Assembly (NCBI GenBank): GCA_963082975.1
Contig: OY720344.1
Coordinates: forward strand, 94,803,228 to 94,867,227
Reading direction: 5' to 3'
Source of the DNA: Labia minor
Taxonomy: Eukaryota > Arthropoda > Insecta > Dermaptera > Spongiphoridae
Length of the DNA: 64,000 nucleotides
Shown here: piece by piece, positions 58,370-64,000 of the stretch
Numbering within the stretch: the first letter of the stretch is position 1
How the letters are laid out: each line of letters starts with the position of its first letter
Position numbers and translations under genes: made by a program
Notes under the pieces: generated by a model
Told to the model about the DNA's origin: nothing
What the model saw: only the letters and a program-made list of their open reading frames with translations
The model's database searches: none

Positions 58370-60246
58370 ATGTTAGGAACTAGACTTGTAAATCCTTTTA
58401 AAAATTTATTGAAACTTCGAAATTTTTCAACAAATCACTGTGTTAATATGAGATTTGTTCAATTTATCGATAAACAGTCAGTTCAGAAACTTGGTGTGCA
58501 ATTGAAAACAGGAGATATTGTTGATCTTAATTATTCTGGAAGTTCAATACCATCAAATCTAATTGACTATTTAAAATTGGATAATGGAGGAATAAACTTA
58601 GTAGAGAAGTATATTTATTTATAAAATAAATTGTATAAATATTATTTAAATCATCTATCTAATTTTTCTAGAATAGTAGAGAGAGGAGAAAATATTATTC
58701 CTTTAAAAGATGTTCGGCTTTTACCTCCTGTGCTTAATCCAGATAAGGTCTTATGTCTAGGATTAAATTATAGTGGACACTGTCTTGAACAAAATATTAA
58801 ACCACCAAAAGAAATGATAGTTTTTAATAAATTTCCTAGTACAATAATAGGACCTTACGATGACATAATATTACCCAAAAATTCACAGGCAAGAGATTTT
58901 AATAATGTGTACTTCAACTCTATGATTTATTATAATTTAATATAAATATACTTTCAGAAAGTAGATTGGGAAGTAGAGATGGCTGTTGTAATTGGACGGA
59001 AAGCAAAACATTTGAATCATAATAATGCTATTGATTGTGTATTTGGGTATACTTGTGCTCAAGATATATCCGCAAGAGATTGGCAAACCCGAAATGGGAA
59101 ACAATGGCTTCTTGCTAAAGTAAATATAGTTGAAAATATTGTTGCAGATAATTGTATTTTCATTTTTTATTCTTTTTTTAAAAGTCTATGGACACCTTTT
59201 GTCCAATTGGACCCGCTATAGTCACAGCTGATGAAATGGACCCAAAAAATTTAAAAATTGAAAGTAAAATTAATGGTCAAAGCAAACAATCTGCAAATAC
59301 TAATGAACTAGTATTTAAAATTGAAGATATTCTTGTACATATTACTAGGTAATTATATTAAATGAATGTTATTATAATGTTTTAATCAAAATTTATAAAA
59401 AGAATTTGTGTGTGATTGAAATTAATTAAATTTATAATATTTGATAGTACTCCAAACTATGTATTTTACTGAAATGGTGAAAAACAAACCAAATCTCTTG
59501 AGTTGAAATTAAATATAATATTGTGAATCAGGGCGTTTGCGACGTACCAGGGAGTACAAGTAATGTCCCTGAGAATTTTATTTTGTAGCCTTTGGATCTT
59601 CATCATATTTGATTTACTGGCTGTGCCCCATAACTCAATGCCATAGCTCCACTTGGGTTTTAAAATGCTGGGGTAAATGAGTAGTTTGTTGTTTAAGTTT
59701 AGACTGGAGCGTCAGCCAGTAGTTTCCTATACTCAAGTTCGACTTGGGCTTTTTTTAGCAGCTATGTGATTTGCCCAAGTAAGACGCCTGTCCAGATGAA
59801 TGCCCAGGTACTTGGCATGGTCGCATTGTGGTATAGTGGAGTTATTTAACCGTACAAAAAAAAAAAAAAAAAATATAATATTAAAGAGTATTGCGGTGAA
59901 TGACAAAATAACTTCGAAGCATTATAGAAATTGTTTACCTTATATATATACGTTATAATCTAAATTCGAAAAATTCTATGCGACTCATTTTTTAAATTAC
60001 ATTACTATTTTTTTTATTTTTAGCATAATAACTTTACTTCCTGGTGATATTATTTTAACTGGAACTCCAGCAGGTGTTGGTCTATTTAGAAATCCACCTG
60101 AATTCTTAAAAGTAACTATTTTATTTAATAATAATTATTCATTTATTCATATTCTCTCTATTATTTCTTTTTAGTCTGGAGATATAGTTGAAAGTGAAAT
60201 CCAAGGAATAGGATCTATGAAAAATCGATGCATCGCGGAAAAATAA
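58370..60246 (+). CDS. Fahd2: FAHD2-like fumarylacetoacetate hydrolase-domain protein
   Basis: Exons 58370-58608, 58672-58888, 58958-59119, 59185-59348, 60024-60111 and 60175-60246 keep phase and give 313 residues, matching human FAHD2 (314). The first 30 residues are basic and serine-rich, like a mitochondrial signal. FAH-fold motifs: [13 protein letters not shown] (His/Glu), [12 protein letters not shown] (metal-binding acidic residues), [33 protein letters not shown] and [13 protein letters not shown]. Members hydrolyse or decarboxylate small oxo-acids; the exact substrate of FAHD2 is not certain. Exon 2 is best ended at CAG|GCAAGA, a GC donor, because this gives the family sequence [12 protein letters not shown] donor 18 bases on (58907) would insert six residues. 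A poly(A) signal AATAAA is at 60301. Intron 4 holds a LINE fragment. Confidence 0.93.
59525..59875 (-). mobile_element. Jockey/R1-type LINE fragment
   Basis: The minus strand reads [15 protein letters not shown], then a [13 protein letters not shown]-like stretch and a [14 protein letters not shown] piece, i.e. the region after the RT domain of jockey-like non-LTR elements, with stops. A poly-A run on the plus strand (59857-59873) adjoins one end. It lies in FAHD2 intron 4 in antisense. Confidence 0.7.
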
Positions 60247-60755
60247 ATATTAAATTAAAAAATTACTACTCTCCAAATGATGGAATCATATATAATCCCA
60301 AATAAATATTTTTGAATATTTTATTAATAATAATTTGTTATATATATAATGTAAAAATTAAATATTATATAATTTTTATTTTTTTATTACTAATTAAATT
60401 AATTTATCAATTAAATTAGAAATATATTGTATCTAATTAAAATTACTTTTATCAAAATTAAAAAAATAATAATTGAATAAAATATACTAATATAAATATA
60501 TTATAGATATATCATAGATATATTACATATTTTTTTTCTTAAAGGTATTTTTTAATATCTTTTTATGAGACATCATAGATCATGATAAATATTAAATAAA
60601 TAGTTTCTCAGTATCTTAAAAAAAAAAAATCACTAAATAATTCTTTTTTACTTTTATTGATGATTTTTAAGATAAAATCAACTATTTATTAGTTTTATCT
60701 ATTTATTTTTTTAAAAATTTATTTAAAACAAAAAATACAAAGGAAAGGATAGTAT

Positions 60756-61503
60756 TTAATATGGTAATTCTCTAGGTTTTCTTCTGGTAATAGAAAATTC
60801 TTCTCGATGATGATAAGGTTCATAAGGATCTTCAATATAAAATTTTGGTTTTTTCCAAAATTTTGCAACCATTTTATCCAGCTTATAACTTTGTGAAGCA
60901 TTGCACATTACATGTTTTTGAAGACGTGCTTTTCGTTTGTATGATTTTTTCCATAGCTTCTTATGACACCCTGCAATTCTTCGGATCCATATTCCCCTGA
61001 AATATTCGGTTTTAAATAATAAGTAGATCAAATTTTGAGGAAATATTTTTTACCATGAAAGTCGATAAAATCTTTTCAATACAGCTTTACAACTTTTACT
61101 TTTGCCTTTTTTTGAAGAAAATTTGGTGATGGTCCGGGTTTGTGTTGTCAATTTTGGAAAAATTTGGAATTTTAAATTAGGGTTAGGTTGACTTTGAAAA
61201 ATTGTTAAATTTTTTGAAAGAAATGATTGATTATTTAAAGTTGAAAAATACTTTGGAATTTGTCTATTAATTATTTGGGTTTGAGGAAGAATATTTGTCA
61301 ATTTAAAACCTGATAAACATTGACGACCTCCTAAAATAAAATGACATGAATTTTATTAACTTTACTAAAAAGGTAATTTTGTAAATTTAATAAATAATAT
61401 TGATTAGCAGAAAATGAAACTATAATGATAAATAGCTTTATTGATATTGATTAAAAGGGTTTTATTATTATTATTGTTTACCTAAAAGACAGGCCCGAAT
61501 CAT
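60756..61503 (-). CDS. mRpL35: Mitochondrial ribosomal protein bL35m
   Basis: Exons 61482-61503, 61054-61330 and 60756-60996 keep phase and give 179 residues. The first exon holds only seven codons (MIRACLL). The N-terminal 90 residues are Ser/Thr/Gln-rich, like a mitochondrial presequence. The L35 core follows: RTITKFSSKKGKSKSCKAV, LKRFYRLSWGIWIRRIAG (spanning the junction), CHKKLWKKSYKRKARLQKHV and DKMVAKFWKKPKFYIEDPYE. It is part of the large mitoribosomal subunit. It is transcribed away from Mic60, with the ATGs 318 bp apart, so the two nuclear-encoded mitochondrial genes share one short promoter region. Confidence 0.95.
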
Positions 61504-61821
61504 TATATTATTATTATTTAATTAAATAAATTAAACTAAATATTTTTAAGACTTAAAATCACTGTTAAATTATTAGATGAAAAATGGTTTCCTTAAAAGT
61601 TCCAATGATATCCGCTTCAAGCGCTAGTCTATTATAATAAAATTTATTTTAATAATAAAAAATTAATTCCAAAGCTTAATAAAATGAAACATTAAATAAA
61701 TAATATGAAAGAAGAAAACAAATAGACTTAATTTATTTACATTTTACTAAATATTTTATCAGGGGACACCAATCATTTTTTTTGGTGTCCCCTTCATCCA
61801 GTCTGCCGGGGAGCCCTCGAA
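61504..61821. promoter_or_regulatory. Shared divergent promoter region of mRpL35 and Mic60
   Basis: A 318-bp gap between opposing start codons. It must hold both 5' UTRs and core promoters, but no TATA or initiator could be assigned with confidence in such AT-rich DNA. A perfect inverted repeat lies on the Mic60 side (61761-61793). Confidence 0.6.
61761..61793 (+). promoter_or_regulatory. Perfect 12-bp hairpin just before the Mic60 start
   Basis: AGGGGACACCAA and TTGGTGTCCCCT are separated by nine bases and end 28 bases before the ATG. The stem is half GC in AT-rich surroundings. It may be a 5' UTR hairpin, an operator-like site or a tiny foldback element. Confidence 0.6.
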
Positions 61822-64000
61822 ATGCTGCGATTAACATTAAAATTGGCTTCAAAAAATTTACCAAAAGTAAGAAAAGAATTTAATTTTTTCCAATTTTTTA
61901 TTTTTCATATGATTCATAATAATATATTATTTGATTTTACATTTTTCAAAATAAAATAATTTTTTTAAGGTTATTTAAAAAAAAAAAAATAATACATATT
62001 TTATTTATTCAAATAGAAATAATATCTTAAAAAATAAATAACATATAATTTAAAATTTTTATAAAACTTTAGATTATTTTTATTTTTATTTTTTTAGTTG
62101 ATAATGAATTAATTGAATCTTTGTTGACATTACATATTTTTCAGGGCTCTATTTATGGACCAGTGAGAGTAGTAACTTTAACTAGATACCTAGCTAGTAA
62201 ACCAAAGTAAGATTTTTATTAATTGGTCTTTAATTTTTCAGTTTCTATTTTGATCTAATAGCTATTACATAATGCTTACATCAATAGAATAATAATTGAA
62301 CATAACATAGATATAATCTATTTATATTTACTTTGTTATTAATAAATAATATATTTTCTTATTTAATTTCATATTAACAAACCTAATGATACATTCACAT
62401 ATTGCTTAATTTGAAAATTTTCTTTTATTTTAAATAATTTAATTTCTATTATTTAAAAATTCTACTTAGAATTTATATATTTGACACAAAACATCTTTAC
62501 ATTTTTATCATCAATTCCCGTTCAATTAATTTGCTTTATATTCTCTATTTTGTCAATACGTCATTCTCCTAACTCACCATCTAATTTTGGTCCAAATACT
62601 TTTCTGAGCACATTATTCTCTCTCTCTCTCTCCCTCTTTCTATTAAAATTTTTTAAATCTCAAATATCTCACAGGATTTAATAATTTTATCAATGCTTGA
62701 ATTTTATGGTTTCAAAATTTTTACTAGTTTAATTTGTCTTCAAAACATTTATTCATTTTTAATTTATTTTTTAGTCCAAACCAATGCCCTTCTCCATCAC
62801 CAGTTACACCACCTAAAAGGTCATCATTCAAAGGGAAATTTTATCTTGGCTTAACTGGAATTACACTTGCTGTTGGTGGTGTCATATATTATGCGAAAGA
62901 AGATGAAGATTTTAGAGATTTTCTTGACCAACAAATTCCTGGAACAAGTAATTTCATTAAAAAAATTGCAGCAGAAGAAGAAAGTTATTATGATCAAGTA
63001 ACAGATTTATTGATTGGAATGAAAGATTTGTATGTTTATTTTCTTTTCTTTTTAAGCTTATTAGAATAATTTTATAATAATTTTTTTTTTTATTAATAAG
63101 AGTATGGAGCCTATTTTTTAATGAAGCCACAAATCCAATATCAAAAATTAAACAAAAGAAATTACCAGAAGAAGATTATCATCGTAAGCACACTATCATT
63201 ATTTTTGTAATAAATGTTTTTTTTTAATTTATTAACTGTTGCGATTACTAAATAATTTTCCCTAATAAATGTATTTAACTGTAATTCATTATATAAATAA
63301 TATAATTAATAATAATAATAATTTTCCTTATATTTTGATTTATTTGTCTATTAACATCTAGCACCTGCTCCTGCTTTTGAACCAGTTGTTAGCAATTTGA
63401 ATGAACCTAAAACTAAATTTACAGAAATAAGAATCCAAAAAGATCCTTGTGAACCTCCTGAAACAGGTATTTAATTTTAAGAGCTTTTTAATCAATTTAT
63501 TTCAATTTGCATATCAATATAATTTTTGTTTATTCATTTAGTTTCTGGTAAGCCCAAGAAGACCCCTCTGCCAATTTCTCATCCTAAAAGTATACTTGAA
63601 GTTGAACAAAGAATGGGAGAAGCGGCCAAAGAAGCAATCAAATCATTTTCAGTCGCTAGCAATGCTTATACTAATTACATGAAAACAGTATTTGATTTTG
63701 TTGATGAATCTACAGAAAAATTGGATTCAAATCAATGGAATCATTTAAAGAAACTATCGCAAGCAAAAAAAGAGTCGGCCGAAACAGCAGCTTCGGCTGC
63801 AGAAGCAGCCACTGGTTTAATGAGTCAATTAGAAGAAACCTTATCTCTCATTGATGATGTAGATTCTTTAGCTATGAAGAGAGCTCGAGCTAATATCGAT
63901 GTACTAAAAAAGGATGTTAATGAAGCTAAAAAAGCATTAGAAAGAGATAGAGCAAGAGCTAGTGTTACTGAACGTTATTGGGTCAAAGTAGCTGATGCAA
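61822..64000 (+). CDS. Mic60: MICOS subunit Mic60/mitofilin, N-terminal part (runs off the window)
   Basis: Exons 61822-61866, 62145-62206, 62775-63029, 63101-63183, 63362-63466 and 63542 to beyond 64000 keep phase. The protein starts with a basic amphipathic mitochondrial presequence (MLRLTLKLASKNLPK...). A single membrane segment follows (FYLGLTGITLAVGGVIYYA, about residues 55-73), then EDEDFRDFLDQQIPG, the typical Mic60 block after its transmembrane helix. A Pro-rich linker and a long alanine-rich, charged coiled coil (from about 210) come next. Mic60 anchors crista junctions in the inner membrane and contacts outer-membrane partners. The C-terminal mitofilin domain lies outside the window. 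Introns 2 and 3 are AT-rich with a (CT)n run at 62618-62640. Confidence 0.9.

Noticed and set aside
1-64000. CRISPR arrays, bacterial operons or phage
   Set aside because: Spliced nuclear genes throughout. No spaced direct repeats of CRISPR type and no bacterial gene clusters.

Overview
This is a eukaryotic nuclear window, very AT-rich, with short-exon genes bounded by GT-AG splice sites, many DNA transposons (mariner/Tc1, hAT), Helitron-like repeats, LINE pieces, and a cluster of intronless divergent ionotropic receptors (IRs). That combination points to an arthropod and most likely an insect. An AT-rich parasitoid wasp would fit, but the order cannot be fixed from the sequence alone.

Left part (1-17.2 kb): the C-terminal histidine-phosphatase half of a UBASH3/TULA-like gene (minus; a mariner sits in its last intron), a transposon-filled stretch (hAT fossil, Helitron-like ends), a small four-exon acidic gene (plus, 5814-6518), and a 13-exon, 830-residue proline/serine-rich gene that I do not recognise (minus, 7354-17199). 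A 4 kb intron of the latter holds a hAT element and a 226-bp tandem duplication that carries two copies of a splice-flanked exon on the opposite strand.

Middle part (17.2-36.9 kb): mitoferrin (minus, four coding exons over 8 kb) faces SEC20/BNIP1 (plus) head to head. TSPO (minus) follows, then a decayed mariner. These genes concern mitochondrial iron import, ER/Golgi SNARE function and outer mitochondrial membrane transport. Large introns hold only repeats.

Right part (37-64 kb): a small coiled-coil gene (plus) appears to have an 18.5 kb intron that contains the whole IR cluster: two intact intronless IRs (608 and 615 aa), one IR broken by a TIR transposon, one IR with a 16-bp frameshifting deletion, and two stubs of IR start regions. 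The cluster is interleaved with mariners, a LINE, a Tc1 fossil and a hAT MITE nested in a mariner. Sequence sharing among the IRs is patchy, as expected from recent duplication and gene conversion. Beyond it lie FAHD2 (plus), the mitochondrial ribosomal protein gene mRpL35 (minus), and the divergently transcribed Mic60/mitofilin gene (plus), which runs off the window end. Exon coordinates were read by eye from splice signals and phase, and all multi-exon models below keep phase across every junction.
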